A stretch of 64,000 bases of DNA from Brevibacterium sp. XM4083 (GCF_006489205.2 NZ_VFYR02000002.1:186001-250000), one strand, 5' to 3'; counted from the stretch's first letter, positions 51,853-61,825 are shown. A program made the numbers and translations. The notes: generated by a model from the sequence alone, not told the origin.

Positions 51853-53163
51853 ATGCCACATCCCGAACCGACGAATTCGCACACCGACCCCGCGGACGCG
51901 GCGACGGCTCCGGATGCGACCCCCGTCGCGGCCGAGCCGGGCCTGCTGCGCGCCGTCGGCCTCAGCTATTTCCCCATCGCCTTCCTCGCCCGCATGCCCT
52001 ATGCGATGGTCGTCGTCGGCGTCCTCACGCTCGTCGTCGCCGGTCGCGATTCGCTGAGCCTCGGCGGTCTCAACTCCGCGATGGTCGGTCTCGGCACGGC
52101 GATCTTCGGCTCCTTCATCGGCGCCGCCGCTGACCGCTGGGGACAGCGCCCCGTTCTCCTCGTCGTCGGGGCGATCAACAGTGCGGCGCTGCTCTTCCTC
52201 GCCTGGGTCGTCTTCTCCCCGCTGCCCGACGTCGTCGTCCTCCTCGCGTCCTTCCTCATCGGGGCGAGCGCCCCGCAGGTCTCCCCGATGTCGCGCTCCC
52301 GCCTCGTCGACGTCATCCTCTCGGTGCTGCCCGGCACCCGGCAGTCGAAGGTGCTCAACGGCACGATGGCGTACGAGTCCGCCGCCGACGAAGTCGTCTT
52401 CGTCTTCGGCCCCTTCATCGTCGGCCTCCTCGCCACGTGGTTCTCACCCGTCGCCCCGATCCTCGGGGCCGTCGCCATGACGCTCATCTTCGTCACCGCC
52501 TTCGCCCTCCACCGCAGCGGTCGCATCGCGACGTCCGGCGGGGCCGCGACCGTCGTCAAGGGACCGGTGCGCGACCTCTTCACCGGTCGGATCTTCGTCG
52601 TCGTCCTCGGCGTCTTCGGCATCGGGCTCGTCTTCGGTTCGACGCTCACGGCCCTGACTTCGCTGATGAATGACCTCGGCCACCCCGAACAGGCCGGGCT
52701 CGTCTACGGCGTCCTCGGCATCGGCTCAGCGATCCTCGCGATCTCCGTCGCCCTCTTCTCCCCGCGCTTCGCCCTCTGGGCGAGGCTGCTGTGCTTCGCC
52801 CCGCTGCTGCTTGCCGGGACCATCGTGCTCGCGACCGCATCAGCGATGCCCGGAGTCGTCATCGGGCTCCTCCTCATGGGCACCGCGATCGGGCCGTCAC
52901 TGGTCACCCTCTTCAGCCTCGCCGCCGAACGCAGCCCCCGCGGACGTTCGGCCACCGTGATGTCGATGGCGGGATCGGCGATCATCGTCGGGCAGTCCGT
53001 GGCCTCGGCGCTCGTCGGCATCCTCGCCGAGGTGGCCGGAACGTCCACGGCCATCGCCGTTCCGATCGGTGCCGCGGTCGTCGTCGTCCTCGCTGCGCTG
53101 CTCAACGTCCTCGTGCGCTTCCGCCAGCGGAAACGAGATGTGGTTCACACCGAGATTCCGTGA
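51853..53163 (+). CDS. MFS transporter
   Basis: This 436-residue protein has about 12 membrane helices after a 30-residue polar, Ala/Pro-rich N-terminus. The motif GAAADRWGQRPVLL between helices 2 and 3 is the classical MFS signature. Substrate is unknown. No ribosome binding site of good strength is seen before the ATG at 51853, and a TAGGCT -10-like element lies at 51740-51745. The 280-base gap before it holds no gene. Confidence 0.85.
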   Translation: MPHPEPTNSHTDPADAATAPDATPVAAEPGLLRAVGLSYFPIAFLARMPYAMVVVGVLTLVVAGRDSLSLGGLNSAMVGLGTAIFGSFIGAAADRWGQRPVLLVVGAINSAALLFLAWVVFSPLPDVVVLLASFLIGASAPQVSPMSRSRLVDVILSVLPGTRQSKVLNGTMAYESAADEVVFVFGPFIVGLLATWFSPVAPILGAVAMTLIFVTAFALHRSGRIATSGGAATVVKGPVRDLFTGRIFVVVLGVFGIGLVFGSTLTALTSLMNDLGHPEQAGLVYGVLGIGSAILAISVALFSPRFALWARLLCFAPLLLAGTIVLATASAMPGVVIGLLLMGTAIGPSLVTLFSLAAERSPRGRSATVMSMAGSAIIVGQSVASALVGILAEVAGTSTAIAVPIGAAVVVVLAALLNVLVRFRQRKRDVVHTEIP

Positions 53164-53282
53164 TCTGGGACGCCTCTTCCCATATCGGCGAAAATGTGCT
53201 GTGTGCCATGTCGTGGGAGTAGAGTAACCCGTTGTTCGCGCTCTCACATCGCGCGACCGCACGTCACAACGGAAAGCACGAT

Positions 53283-54752
53283 ATGTCTACCAGCACCTCG
53301 ACGACCGAGGTCGTCAAGAGCGATACGCGGTTCTTCGGACACCCGCTTCCGCTCTTCCAGCTCTTCAGCCTCGAACTGTGGGAGCGCTTCTCCTACTACG
53401 GCATGAACGGCATCCTCGCCCTCTACCTGTACTTCCAGGTCTCAGACGGCGGACTCGGACTCCCGCAGGCCACAGCGGTCGGGATCGTCGGCGCCTATGG
53501 CGGTGCCGTCTTCCTCGCCACGATCCTCGGCGCCTGGATCGCCGACCGCATCCTCGGTGCGGAGAAGGTCCTCTTCTACTCGGCGATCATCATCATGGCC
53601 GGCCACATCGCGCTGGCACTCGTGCCGGGATTCGGCGGTGTCGCCGCCGGCCTCATCCTCGTGGCCCTCGGTTCCGGTGGACTCAAGGCCAACGCCTCCG
53701 CGCTCGTCGGTGAGCTCTACGACGAGAAGGACCCCCGCCGCGACGCGGGCTTCACGATCTTCTACATGGGCGTTAACATCGGCGCCCTCTTCGGCCCGCT
53801 CATCACCGGACTGCTCCAGCAGAACGTCGGCTTCCACTACGGCTTCGGCGCCGCCGCCGTCGGCATGGCCCTCGGCCTCGTCATCTACGGCTCCGGCCGG
53901 AAGAAGCTGCCCGCCGAATCGCGCACCGCGGTCAACCCGCTGCCGAAGTCGAAGCTCTACCTCTTCATCGTCGCGGTCGTCGCCGTCGTCGTCCTCGCCA
54001 CCGTGCTGTGGATGACCGGTCTCGTCAACCCCGAGAACCTCGACTGGTGGATCGCCGGCATCTCCGCCGCGGCCGCAGCGTGCTACTTCATCGTCATGTA
54101 CACCTCGCCGCAGACGAACGCCACCGAGCGCTCCCGGGTGCTCGCGTTCATCCCGTTCTTCATCACGAGCGTCGTCTTCTGGTCGATGTACCAGCAGATC
54201 TTCGGTGTCCTCACCGTCTACTCCGACGGCAACCTCAACCGGTCGATCTTCGGGTGGGAGATGCCGATCAACTGGATCCAGCTCATCCCGGCCGCGTTCG
54301 TCATCATCTTCGCCCCGCTGTTCGCGACGATGTGGATGAAGCTCGGGCCCAAGCAGATCTCGACCCCGGTCAAGGCGGGCCTCTCGCTCGTCTTCATCGG
54401 CCTCGGCTTCCTCATGTTCCTGCCGTACGCGACTGCGCCGGCGAACTCGACGCCGCTGCTGTGGGTCTGCCTCATCCTCGCCGTCTTCGTCTTCGGCGAG
54501 CTGCTCATCTCCCCGGTCGGTCTGTCGTTCTCGACGAAGGTCGCCCCGAAGGTGTTCCAGTCGCAGATGATCGCCGTGTTCTTCCTCGCCTCCGGTGTCG
54601 GCACCGCGCTCTCGGGTGTGCTCGGCGGGTACTTCGACCCGGCGAACCAGACCCCGTACTGGACGTCGATCGGCGGCACCTCGGTCGTCCTCGGCCTGCT
54701 TGCGCTGACGCTGACGAAGCCGATGCTCAAGCTGCTCAAGGGCGTGCGCTGA
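53283..54752 (+). CDS. POT family di-/tripeptide transporter
   Basis: This 489-residue proton-coupled oligopeptide transporter has the ELWERFSYYGMNGILALYL signature (E-x2-E-R-F-x-Y-Y-G) in helix 1, GAWIADRILGAEKVL, GSGGLKANASALVG and the PTR2 signature FTIFYMGVNIGALFGPLI. It imports small peptides with protons. About 13-14 helices. It stands alone and ends at a very strong terminator. Confidence 0.93.
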   Translation: MSTSTSTTEVVKSDTRFFGHPLPLFQLFSLELWERFSYYGMNGILALYLYFQVSDGGLGLPQATAVGIVGAYGGAVFLATILGAWIADRILGAEKVLFYSAIIIMAGHIALALVPGFGGVAAGLILVALGSGGLKANASALVGELYDEKDPRRDAGFTIFYMGVNIGALFGPLITGLLQQNVGFHYGFGAAAVGMALGLVIYGSGRKKLPAESRTAVNPLPKSKLYLFIVAVVAVVVLATVLWMTGLVNPENLDWWIAGISAAAAACYFIVMYTSPQTNATERSRVLAFIPFFITSVVFWSMYQQIFGVLTVYSDGNLNRSIFGWEMPINWIQLIPAAFVIIFAPLFATMWMKLGPKQISTPVKAGLSLVFIGLGFLMFLPYATAPANSTPLLWVCLILAVFVFGELLISPVGLSFSTKVAPKVFQSQMIAVFFLASGVGTALSGVLGGYFDPANQTPYWTSIGGTSVVLGLLALTLTKPMLKLLKGVR

Positions 54753-54794
54753 GCAGCCTCTGACACCCGTCGCCGCGGGTGACCAGACCACGAC

Positions 54795-54834
54795 AGAACC
54801 GCCCTGTCCGGAACTCTCCGGACAGGGCGGTTCT
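54795..54834. terminator. Perfect 18-bp hairpin
   Basis: AGAACCGCCCTGTCCGGA (54795-54812) and its exact reverse complement (54817-54834) surround the 4-base loop ACTC. It lies between the stops of the peptide transporter and the convergent CPBP-like gene and can serve both. Confidence 0.85.
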
Positions 54835-54844
54835 CCTGTCGGGA

Positions 54845-55684
54845 TCAGACCCCGATGAAGATCGGCAGCGCCTGCGGGTGGTGGGCGGCGACGATCGTGA
54901 GGAAGACGATCGCATCGAAGATGAGATGGACCGTGACCGTGTAGGGCAGGGACTTCGTCTTCGTGAAGATCACCGCCTGGACGAGGGCGAAGGGAATGGT
55001 CAGCAGCGGACCGATCGACCGGTAGCCGAGCTCCCAGAGGAACGAGACGAAGATGATCGTCGTGAGCACGTTCGCCGTCCAGAAGTCGAAGTGCCGGCGC
55101 AGCAGGGCGAAGACCGTGCAGATGAAGAACAGCTCGTCCCAGAGCCCGACGGCGTTGACGCCGATGAAGAGCCTGAGGATCTCATGCCATTCGGTCACCG
55201 CCGGCCAGTTGAGGTAGACCCCGGTGCGGAAGAAGTACTGGGGGAGGACGAGCCAGGCGACCACGACGACGAAGATCAGCCACCCCCACTCGAGCTTCGA
55301 CCACGGCTGACCGTGCCGGCGCGGGTAGACGATGCTCTTCTCCTTGAACCAGTACCGGGTGACGAGGAAGGGCCCGATGACGACGGCGCTGAGCACGATC
55401 CCCATCCGCAGGATGTTCGTCCACGAGATGTCGGCCTCGACGGAGATCGCGGAGATGAGCGCAAGCGCGCCGGCGATGACACTGAGATCCCGGGCGAAGC
55501 TCCTGTCCGCCGTCGTCCACGCGAGGATGAGGGACGCGGCCATCGGCGCATAGCCCCACACCTTGACGGCCCGGAACTCCGTGCCGATCCCGAAGAGGAT
55601 GACCGCCGAGGCGGCGAGGAGGACCGCGGCGAGCCCCGGCTGCGAGACGACGCTCCATCTTCTCGGGTCGGTCTTCTCCTCCAC
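54845..55684 (-). CDS. CPBP-like intramembrane protease family membrane protein
   Basis: This 279-residue protein has about eight hydrophobic helices. The C-terminal half resembles the CPBP/Abi domain: WDELFFICTVFALLRRHF stands where the EExxxR motif is expected, and HLIFDAIVFL provides the His/Asp motif. The first motif has Asp-Glu rather than Glu-Glu and lacks the usual arginine spacing, so activity is uncertain. The GTG at 55684 is chosen because TAGAGT ends 7 bases upstream, fitting a leaderless start. GTG at 55693 is the alternative. Confidence 0.7.
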   Translation of the reverse strand: MEEKTDPRRWSVVSQPGLAAVLLAASAVILFGIGTEFRAVKVWGYAPMAASLILAWTTADRSFARDLSVIAGALALISAISVEADISWTNILRMGIVLSAVVIGPFLVTRYWFKEKSIVYPRRHGQPWSKLEWGWLIFVVVVAWLVLPQYFFRTGVYLNWPAVTEWHEILRLFIGVNAVGLWDELFFICTVFALLRRHFDFWTANVLTTIIFVSFLWELGYRSIGPLLTIPFALVQAVIFTKTKSLPYTVTVHLIFDAIVFLTIVAAHHPQALPIFIGV

Positions 55685-55816
55685 GTCACCCACTCTAATC
55701 GAGGCCGGCAGGGCGCATTGGTCGAGAGCGGCGCCCACGCCCTAGGATCGACGGAGACATCTCCGACCGGACGACTCACCGCGACTCCTCCGGCCCGCCG
55801 CAGCGAAAGGACGTGC

Positions 55817-57022
55817 GTGGACCCCGAGGCCTATTCCCGGATCATCGCCGGACCCCTGCCGGTCGGCAGTGAGACCGTGCCCCTCGCCGAGGCGGTCGGT
55901 CGGATCCTCGCCCACGACGTCGTCGCCCGGGATCCGATCCCGGCCTTCGCCACCTCGGCGATGGACGGCTACGCCCTTGACGCCCGCGCCCTCGAACGGG
56001 CCGGCGCAGGCGCCCCCGTCACCGTGGTCGGCGACGTGCCTGCCGGTCACCGGCCGGTCGACGTCGCCCCCGGCACAGCGGTGCGCGTGATGACCGGTGC
56101 CGCCGTGCCGGATGGTGCCGCGGCCGTCATCCCCGTCGAATTCACCGATGCCGCCCGGACCGGAGACATCCCCGAGACGATCACCGTCGCCAGCCTGCCG
56201 GAGAACCTTGTCGACCGGTGGAACATCCGCGACGTCGGTGAGGACACCGCGGTCGGCGACATCGTCGTCCTCGGCGGTCAGCGCCTGGGGGCCGCGGCGA
56301 TCGGGACGCTCGCGATGCTCGGGGAGACCACCGTCGAGGTGCACCGGCGGCTGCGCGTCGGGCTCATCGTCACCGGCGACGAACTCGCCGCCGCCTCGGG
56401 CGCGGAGGAGGCGAGCGCGCCGATCATCCCGAACTCGAACCTGCCGATGCTCTCAGCCGCCATCGTCACCGCCGGGGCGATCCCGCACGTGGGCACGAGC
56501 AACGACGATCCGACCGAGTTCCTCACCGTGCTCGACGGTCTCCTCCCGGACGTCGACCTCGTCATCACGACCGGTGGGATCAGCGCCGGGGCCTTCGAAG
56601 TCGTGCGGGCGAGCCTCGAGGGCACCGATTCCGAGTTCGTCCGGGTCCGCCAACGCCCCGGGGGCCCGCAGGGCCACGGGCGCCGCGGCGGCGTGCCCCT
56701 GCTCCACTTCCCGGGCACCCCGTCCGGCGCGCTGCTGTCCTTCCACCTCTTCGCGCTCTCCCTGATGTCCGGGACCGACCTCGCCGCACGCTGGCAGAAA
56801 GCCGTCTATGCCGGCCCCGAGCTCGCAGGCCACGTCAAGGGCGTGTCCTTCGTGCCGGTCACCGTCTCGGTCGACGGCACCGTCGTCCCGGCCGAACGCT
56901 CCCGGCTTCGCGACTTCGCCGGTGCCGACGCGATCCTCCGCGTGCCCACTGCCCCGGCGGCGATCACTGCAGGCGACCTCGTCGAGGTCCTCGCCCTGCC
57001 GGCGGCCGGCCTCGAGAGGTAG
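55817..57022 (+). CDS. moeA: Molybdopterin molybdenumtransferase MoeA, paralogue 1
   Basis: This 401-residue protein has the MoeA domains: FATSAMDGYALDA, the VMTGAAVPDGAAAVIP hinge, the MogA-like domain with LIVTGDELAAASG and TTGGISAGAFEVVRASL, and a C-terminal beta domain. It inserts molybdate into adenylated molybdopterin. The normally conserved PGNP loop reads PGTPSGALLSF here, with Asn replaced by Thr. The GTG at 55817 has AAAGGA before it. A second MoeA lies 3 kb downstream. It is 42 bases before the MoeB/MoeZ-like gene. Confidence 0.9.
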   Translation: MDPEAYSRIIAGPLPVGSETVPLAEAVGRILAHDVVARDPIPAFATSAMDGYALDARALERAGAGAPVTVVGDVPAGHRPVDVAPGTAVRVMTGAAVPDGAAAVIPVEFTDAARTGDIPETITVASLPENLVDRWNIRDVGEDTAVGDIVVLGGQRLGAAAIGTLAMLGETTVEVHRRLRVGLIVTGDELAAASGAEEASAPIIPNSNLPMLSAAIVTAGAIPHVGTSNDDPTEFLTVLDGLLPDVDLVITTGGISAGAFEVVRASLEGTDSEFVRVRQRPGGPQGHGRRGGVPLLHFPGTPSGALLSFHLFALSLMSGTDLAARWQKAVYAGPELAGHVKGVSFVPVTVSVDGTVVPAERSRLRDFAGADAILRVPTAPAAITAGDLVEVLALPAAGLER

Positions 57023-57064
57023 GGGGCGCGCACGCGTGCGCGCACCGGACCTAGACTGAGAGCC

Positions 57065-58204
57065 ATGGACCTCGCCCGCTACACCCGCCAGATCCGTCTC
57101 CGCGGATTCGGCGCCCAGGCTCAGGAGAGACTGCTCGCCTCCCATGTCGTCGTCATCGGCGCCGGTGGCCTCGGAGCGCCCGTGCTCACCTATCTCGCCG
57201 CCGCCGGGGTCGGCACCATCAGCGTCATCGACCCCGACGTCGTCGAACTGAGCAACCTCCACCGGCAGTTCCTCCACGCCGAGGAGGAGGTCGGCAACCG
57301 CAAGGTCGACTCCGCGGCCCGGCGGCTGGCCGGTCTCAACTCCGACATCGAGATCATCACGCACCCGGTGCTGCTCACCGCCGACAACGCCGAGGAGCTG
57401 CTGACCGGGGCCGACATCGTCGTCGACGGCAGTGACAACTTCGAGACCCGCTACCTCGTCAACGACGCGTGCGAGATGCTCGGGATCCCCCTCGTGTGGG
57501 GCACGATCCTCGGCTTCGACGGGCAGCTCGCCGTCTTCGACGCCCGCACCGGGTCGACGCTGCGCGACCTCTATCCCGAGATGCCCGCGCCGGGGTCCGT
57601 GCCCAACTGTGCGACCGCCGGGGTCATCGGCGCCCTGTGCGGCAGCATCGGGTCGGCGATGGCGATGGAGACGGTCAAGGTGCTCGCCAGCATCGGCACA
57701 CCCCTGTTCGACGCCGTCTCGATCCACAGCAGCCTCGAGGCGAGCTGGGAGACGATCCCCGTCGCCCGGGACCCCGAGCGCCGGCCGGTGACGAGTCTCG
57801 AGGCCCACCGTTCCGGCGGTGTCCATGGAGCAGCCGGTGACCTCTCCGGAGCCACCGCGGCGAACGCGCCCGCCGACGAGGCCATCCCGGTCATCACGTG
57901 GGATGACCTCACCGCGGACGACGTGCTCGTCGACATCAGGGACGACGACGAGGTGGCGGCGGGCAGCGTCGCCGGAGCCGCCCACATTCCCATGGAGCGT
58001 CTCCTCGCCGAGCCCGAGCTGCTCACGGCGGCCGCAGGCGCGGCGGTGGTGGGGGAGTCCGCACGGTTCGCCCTCTACTGCCGGTCAGGGGTGCGCTCGG
58101 CCCGGACGGTCAGCGCTCTGCGCCGGGCGGGGATCGACGCCGTGTCGATCTCCGGCGGCTACCTCGCCCACCTCTCCCGCGGCGGCATCGACGCCGCGTC
58201 CTGA
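57065..58204 (+). CDS. moeZ: MoeB/MoeZ-like adenylyltransferase with C-terminal rhodanese
   Basis: This 379-residue protein has an E1-like ThiF domain: ATP loop VVIGAGGLGAPVLTYLAAAGVG, shown by its core GAGGLGAPV, then ELSNLHRQFLH, DGSDNFETRYLVND, and PNCATAGVIGALCGSIG. A rhodanese domain follows (about 275-375) with active-site Cys339 in LYCRSGVRSA. It activates the C-terminal Gly-Gly of MoaD and can load sulfur on it. TAGACT ends 7 bases before the ATG, fitting a leaderless transcript. Zinc-binding CxxC pairs of classical MoeB are absent. Confidence 0.9.
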   Translation: MDLARYTRQIRLRGFGAQAQERLLASHVVVIGAGGLGAPVLTYLAAAGVGTISVIDPDVVELSNLHRQFLHAEEEVGNRKVDSAARRLAGLNSDIEIITHPVLLTADNAEELLTGADIVVDGSDNFETRYLVNDACEMLGIPLVWGTILGFDGQLAVFDARTGSTLRDLYPEMPAPGSVPNCATAGVIGALCGSIGSAMAMETVKVLASIGTPLFDAVSIHSSLEASWETIPVARDPERRPVTSLEAHRSGGVHGAAGDLSGATAANAPADEAIPVITWDDLTADDVLVDIRDDDEVAAGSVAGAAHIPMERLLAEPELLTAAAGAAVVGESARFALYCRSGVRSARTVSALRRAGIDAVSISGGYLAHLSRGGIDAAS

Positions 58205-58303
58205 CCGGCGGTCACGCTCCCACTCTCCGGCAGGTGTTCACGCCCGGCGGTCCCACGCCGACGGCGTTCCCATTCCGGCGGGCGGACCCGCGCTCTGTCC
58301 CGC

Positions 58304-58594
58304 TCAGCCTCCCGCGAAGGGCGGGAGGACGTCGACGGTGTCCCCGGCGGCCAAGGGCGCCTGCCGGTCGGTGCGCGCCCGGGCGTTGACGAGGAAGCTC
58401 GACCGCTCAAGGACGGTGACCGCCTCGGTGTCGGCCCCGGCGGTGAGGACGGAGATGAGCTCGCCGAGGGTGGCCGCCTCGGCGGTGGACTGCTTCGTGC
58501 CGAACGCCTCCCGGGCGGCGGCGAAGAAGCGCACGGTCACGGTCGCGGGTGCGGCGGCATGCGAGTCTGCGGTGGTCGACACGGTCTCTCTCAT
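58304..58594 (-). CDS. moaD: Molybdopterin synthase small subunit MoaD
   Basis: This 96-residue ubiquitin-like protein ends in the required Gly-Gly (VDVLPPFAGG). VTVRFFAAAREAFGTKQ and the GDTVDVLPP region are typical. Its C-terminal glycine becomes the thiocarboxylate that donates sulfur to precursor Z. The ATG at 58594 overlaps the moaA stop by 4 bases. A GTG four codons later is possible. It converges with the MoeB-type partner on the other strand. Confidence 0.93.
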   Translation of the reverse strand: MRETVSTTADSHAAAPATVTVRFFAAAREAFGTKQSTAEAATLGELISVLTAGADTEAVTVLERSSFLVNARARTDRQAPLAAGDTVDVLPPFAGG

Positions 58595-59679
58595 CCTCCG
58601 ATGGCGCTCATCGGTCGCTGCGGCTGGGTGAAGTCGGCGGAGTCCATGCCGTGCCCGGCGAGCTTCGCCCAGTGCGCGCCCTTCCACAGGTTCGCGATCT
58701 CCTCATCAGTGGCACCCGAGCGCAGTGCGGCGAGCAGATCGACCTCGGTGCGGGAGAACAGGCACGTGCGCACCCTGCCCTCGGCGGTCAGTCGGGTGCG
58801 GGTGCAGTCGGCGCAGAACGGACGCGTGACCGAGGCGATGATGCCGACGTCGCCGAGGTCGGTGTCCGGATCCTCCCGGCTCGCGACCCGGAACTTCTCC
58901 GCCGGCGCCCCACCGCGCGGGGCCTCGTCGGGTGTGAGGACGAATCGGGGTGCCAGCAGTGCGAAGACGTCAGCGGCGGTGATCATCGTGCCGCGGTCCC
59001 ACGAGTGCCCCGCATCGAGGGGCATCTGCTCGATGAACCGCAGCGACAGCCCGTGGTCGAGGCACCACTGGAGGAGGTCGGGCGCCTGAGCGTCGTTGAC
59101 TCCCGGCAGGAGCACGGCGTTGATCTTCACCGGGTCGAGACCGGCCTCCTGTGCCCCCCGGACTCCGTCGAGGACGCGCTGGAGGAACGGACGCCGGGTG
59201 ATCGCGGCGAACGTGTCCGCATCGACCGTGTCGAGGGAGACGTTGATCCGGTCGAGACCGGCCTCCTTGAGCTTCGCCGCGCGCTTGTCGAGACCGATCG
59301 CGTTCGTCGTCAGGGCGATGTTCGGCCGCGGTGTCAGGGCGGCGACGCCTGCGATGATGTCGGTGATGTCGTGGCGGGTCAGCGGCTCTCCGCCGGTGAA
59401 CCGGATCTGGTCGACACCGAACCGCTCGACGCCGATGCGGGCGAAGCGGATGATCTCCTCTGCGCTCATCGCCGCGTCGCGGGGCATGAACTCGACACCC
59501 TCGGCGGGCATGCAGTAGCTGCAGCGCAGATTGCAGAAATCCGTCAGCGAGATCCGCAGGTCGCGCGCGCGACGCCCGAACGTGTCGAGGAGAGACTCCT
59601 CGCTGTGCGCGGTGAACGACGTGCCCGGGTCGAGAGTCGGAGTCCTCAGCACCGGGGTCGGCAGACCGATCGTCCCCAT
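58591..59679 (-). CDS. moaA: GTP 3',8-cyclase MoaA
   Basis: This 362-residue radical SAM enzyme has two 4Fe-4S sites: N-terminal Cys49-x3-Cys53-x2-Cys56 in CNLRCSYC, and a C-terminal set in FCADCTRTRLTAEGRVRTC. It ends in the Gly-Gly (SAIGG) needed for activity. It starts Moco synthesis from GTP. GGAGGAGAAC precedes the ATG at 59679. It heads a two-gene unit with moaD and is divergent from moeA2. Confidence 0.96.
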   Translation of the reverse strand: MGTIGLPTPVLRTPTLDPGTSFTAHSEESLLDTFGRRARDLRISLTDFCNLRCSYCMPAEGVEFMPRDAAMSAEEIIRFARIGVERFGVDQIRFTGGEPLTRHDITDIIAGVAALTPRPNIALTTNAIGLDKRAAKLKEAGLDRINVSLDTVDADTFAAITRRPFLQRVLDGVRGAQEAGLDPVKINAVLLPGVNDAQAPDLLQWCLDHGLSLRFIEQMPLDAGHSWDRGTMITAADVFALLAPRFVLTPDEAPRGGAPAEKFRVASREDPDTDLGDVGIIASVTRPFCADCTRTRLTAEGRVRTCLFSRTEVDLLAALRSGATDEEIANLWKGAHWAKLAGHGMDSADFTQPQRPMSAIGG

Positions 59680-59724
59680 GTCCGTTCTCCTCCCTTGACG
59701 AAAGCTCTTCGCTATCATCGTCCC

Positions 59725-60939
59725 ATGACCAGCGCCTTCACGCATCGTCGTCGGGTATTCGAGACGATCAGTCCGCTGCGCGGCGCGGCGCGCAGGCCCC
59801 TGACAGCCCTGTTCCAAGTGCCCAGGCAGCTTGCCGCCGATGTCGTCTCCGCCGTCGACGTCCCCGCGTTCGACAACTCGAGCATGGACGGCTTCGCCGT
59901 CGCCGCGCAGACCTTGACGACCGCACCGCGGGACGGGTCCCGCCTCGGCCCGCTGCCCGTCGTCGGGCAGGTCGCCGCCGGAGCCCGGGGCGCTGCCGTG
60001 GACCCCGGCACCGTCGTCGAGATCATGACCGGGGCCCCGGTGCCCGAGGGTGCGGACACGATCATCCCCATCGAGGCCACCGAACCGGGCACCTTCGGGG
60101 CGGCGGAGATCACCGTTGACGCCGCACCCGCAGCGGGCGCGTTCGTCCGCTCCCGCGGCAGCGACGTCACCGCCGGGACCACCGTCCTGCGCGCCGGTGC
60201 GCTCCTCACCCCCGCCCGCCTCGGCGTCGCCGCCGCCTGCGGAGTCGTCGACCTCGAGGTCGTCACCCTCCCGCGCATCCTCGTCCTCAGCACCGGAGAC
60301 GAGATCGCCGGGGACGCCGACGCCGGCATCGAAGACGCCAACGGCATCACCCTGAACGCGAGCCTCACCCGCCTCGGTGCGGAGGTGACCCGGCTGCGGG
60401 TGCCCGACGACCCGGAGGAGCTGCTGCGTCGAGTGCGCGACGTCGACACCGACCTCGTCGTATCGACCGGCGGCATCTCGAAGGGCGCCCGCGAGGTCGT
60501 CAAGCTCGCCGCGGACCGAGACCCGGCCGCGGACATGCTCTTCGAACCCATCGCGATGCAGCCGGGCGGACCGCAGGGTGTGGGCAGGCTCGCCGGTCAC
60601 CCGTGGGTGGCCCTGCCGGGCAACCCCGTGAGCGCCCTCATCAGCTATGAGCTCTTCATCCGCCCGGCCCTCCTCGGCATCGATCCCGGCACTGACGCCC
60701 GCCCCGTCGGCTTCCACCGGCTTGCCGCCGACCTCGACGAGACCCCGCCCCGCGGCAAACTCCAGGTGCGGCGGGCGATCGTCGACGACGACGGCATCAC
60801 CCTCGTCGGCGGCTCCCGGTCGCATCTGCTCCACAGCTACGCCGAGAGCACCCACCTCGTCTTCATCCCGCCCACCGATGACCCTGACGACCCGTTCGCG
60901 GGCGCGGGGGATAGGCTGAGAACGTGGACAATCGCGTGA
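59725..60939 (+). CDS. moeA: Molybdopterin molybdenumtransferase MoeA, paralogue 2
   Basis: This 404-residue protein has a standard MoeA layout with [50 protein letters not shown] and the canonical [14 protein letters not shown] loop. MQPGGPQG stands where MQPGKPQG is often found. TATCAT ends 6 bases before the ATG at 59725, so the mRNA is probably leaderless. It is followed by moaC, moaE and the TOBE protein with overlaps, so it leads that operon. Confidence 0.92.
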   Translation: MTSAFTHRRRVFETISPLRGAARRPLTALFQVPRQLAADVVSAVDVPAFDNSSMDGFAVAAQTLTTAPRDGSRLGPLPVVGQVAAGARGAAVDPGTVVEIMTGAPVPEGADTIIPIEATEPGTFGAAEITVDAAPAAGAFVRSRGSDVTAGTTVLRAGALLTPARLGVAAACGVVDLEVVTLPRILVLSTGDEIAGDADAGIEDANGITLNASLTRLGAEVTRLRVPDDPEELLRRVRDVDTDLVVSTGGISKGAREVVKLAADRDPAADMLFEPIAMQPGGPQGVGRLAGHPWVALPGNPVSALISYELFIRPALLGIDPGTDARPVGFHRLAADLDETPPRGKLQVRRAIVDDDGITLVGGSRSHLLHSYAESTHLVFIPPTDDPDDPFAGAGDRLRTWTIA

Positions 60940-61406
60940 GCCTCACACACCTCGACGAGACCGGAGCCGCCCGGATGGTCGACGTCGGCGACAAGAGCAC
61001 CACCCGGCGGCGGGCCGTGGCCACGGCCACGATCACGACGACCCCGGAGGTCATCGCCCTCATCGCCGAGGCGGGCCTGCCCAAGGGCGACGCCCTGCCG
61101 GTGGCGCGCATCGCCGCGGTGATGGGCGCCAAGCGCACGAGCGACCTCATCCCGCTCTGCCATCCGCTGCCCCTGACCGGCGTCGACGTCGACTTCATCC
61201 TCACCGACTCCGCCGTCACGGTGACCGCGGCCGTGAAGACGGTCTCGGTGACCGGTGTCGAGATGGAGGCCCTGACCGCGGTCTCCGTCGCCGCGCTGAC
61301 GATCTTCGACATGATCAAGGCCGTCGACAACCGCGCGGTCATCGGCGACATCAAGGTGCTCGAGAAGACCGGCGGCAAGAGCGGGGACTGGAGTCGGGAG
61401 TCATGA
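60924..61406 (+). CDS. moaC: Cyclic pyranopterin monophosphate synthase MoaC
   Basis: This 160-residue enzyme works after Moa[26 protein letters not shown], shown by its core [12 protein letters not shown], then the active-site region [17 protein letters not shown] and [22 protein letters not shown], are hallmarks. The GTG at 60924 overlaps moeA2 by 16 bases. GTG at 60936, in a 4-base overlap, is an equally possible start. It overlaps moaE by 4 bases. Confidence 0.95.
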   Translation: MDNRVSLTHLDETGAARMVDVGDKSTTRRRAVATATITTTPEVIALIAEAGLPKGDALPVARIAAVMGAKRTSDLIPLCHPLPLTGVDVDFILTDSAVTVTAAVKTVSVTGVEMEALTAVSVAALTIFDMIKAVDNRAVIGDIKVLEKTGGKSGDWSRES

Positions 61407-61825
61407 CCGTCATCACCACCGGCATCACCGAGTCCCCGATCAGCGTGACCGAACTCGAACCCGAGGTCGTCACCGCCGAATGCGGGGCCGCCGTGACCTT
61501 CTCCGGAATCATCCGCGACCACGATTCGGGCCGCGGTGTCACCCGGCTCGTCTACGAATCCCACCCGCTGGCGCCCGCGCACATCGCCGAGGTGGCCGCC
61601 GACGTGGCCGCGCGGCATCCCGCGGTCCGCCTCTCCGTCGTCCATCGGGTCGGAGAGCTGTCCGTCGGCGACGTGGCGCTGGCCGCCGTCGTCGCCTCAC
61701 CGCACCGCCGTGAGTCGTTCGCCGCGTGCGGCGAGCTCGTCGATGAGGTCAAGGAGAAGGTGGCGATCTGGAAGCACCAGTTCTTCACCGACGGCGACGA
61801 CGAATGGGTGGGAGCGCTCGAATGA
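61403..61825 (+). CDS. moaE: Molybdopterin synthase large subunit MoaE
   Basis: This 140-residue subunit binds MoaD and carries the active-site lysine in [32 protein letters not shown] and LEYE-like [11 protein letters not shown] are family stretches. It converts precursor Z to molybdopterin with two sulfurs from MoaD. It is coupled by 4-base overlaps to moaC before and the HTH/TOBE gene after. Confidence 0.94.
   Translation: MTVITTGITESPISVTELEPEVVTAECGAAVTFSGIIRDHDSGRGVTRLVYESHPLAPAHIAEVAADVAARHPAVRLSVVHRVGELSVGDVALAAVVASPHRRESFAACGELVDEVKEKVAIWKHQFFTDGDDEWVGALE

Noticed and set aside
54779..55816. Long plus-strand open frame upstream of moeA1
   Set aside because: It is antisense to the CPBP-like gene and has a highly charged, non-natural composition. 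The MoeA homology starts at 55817.
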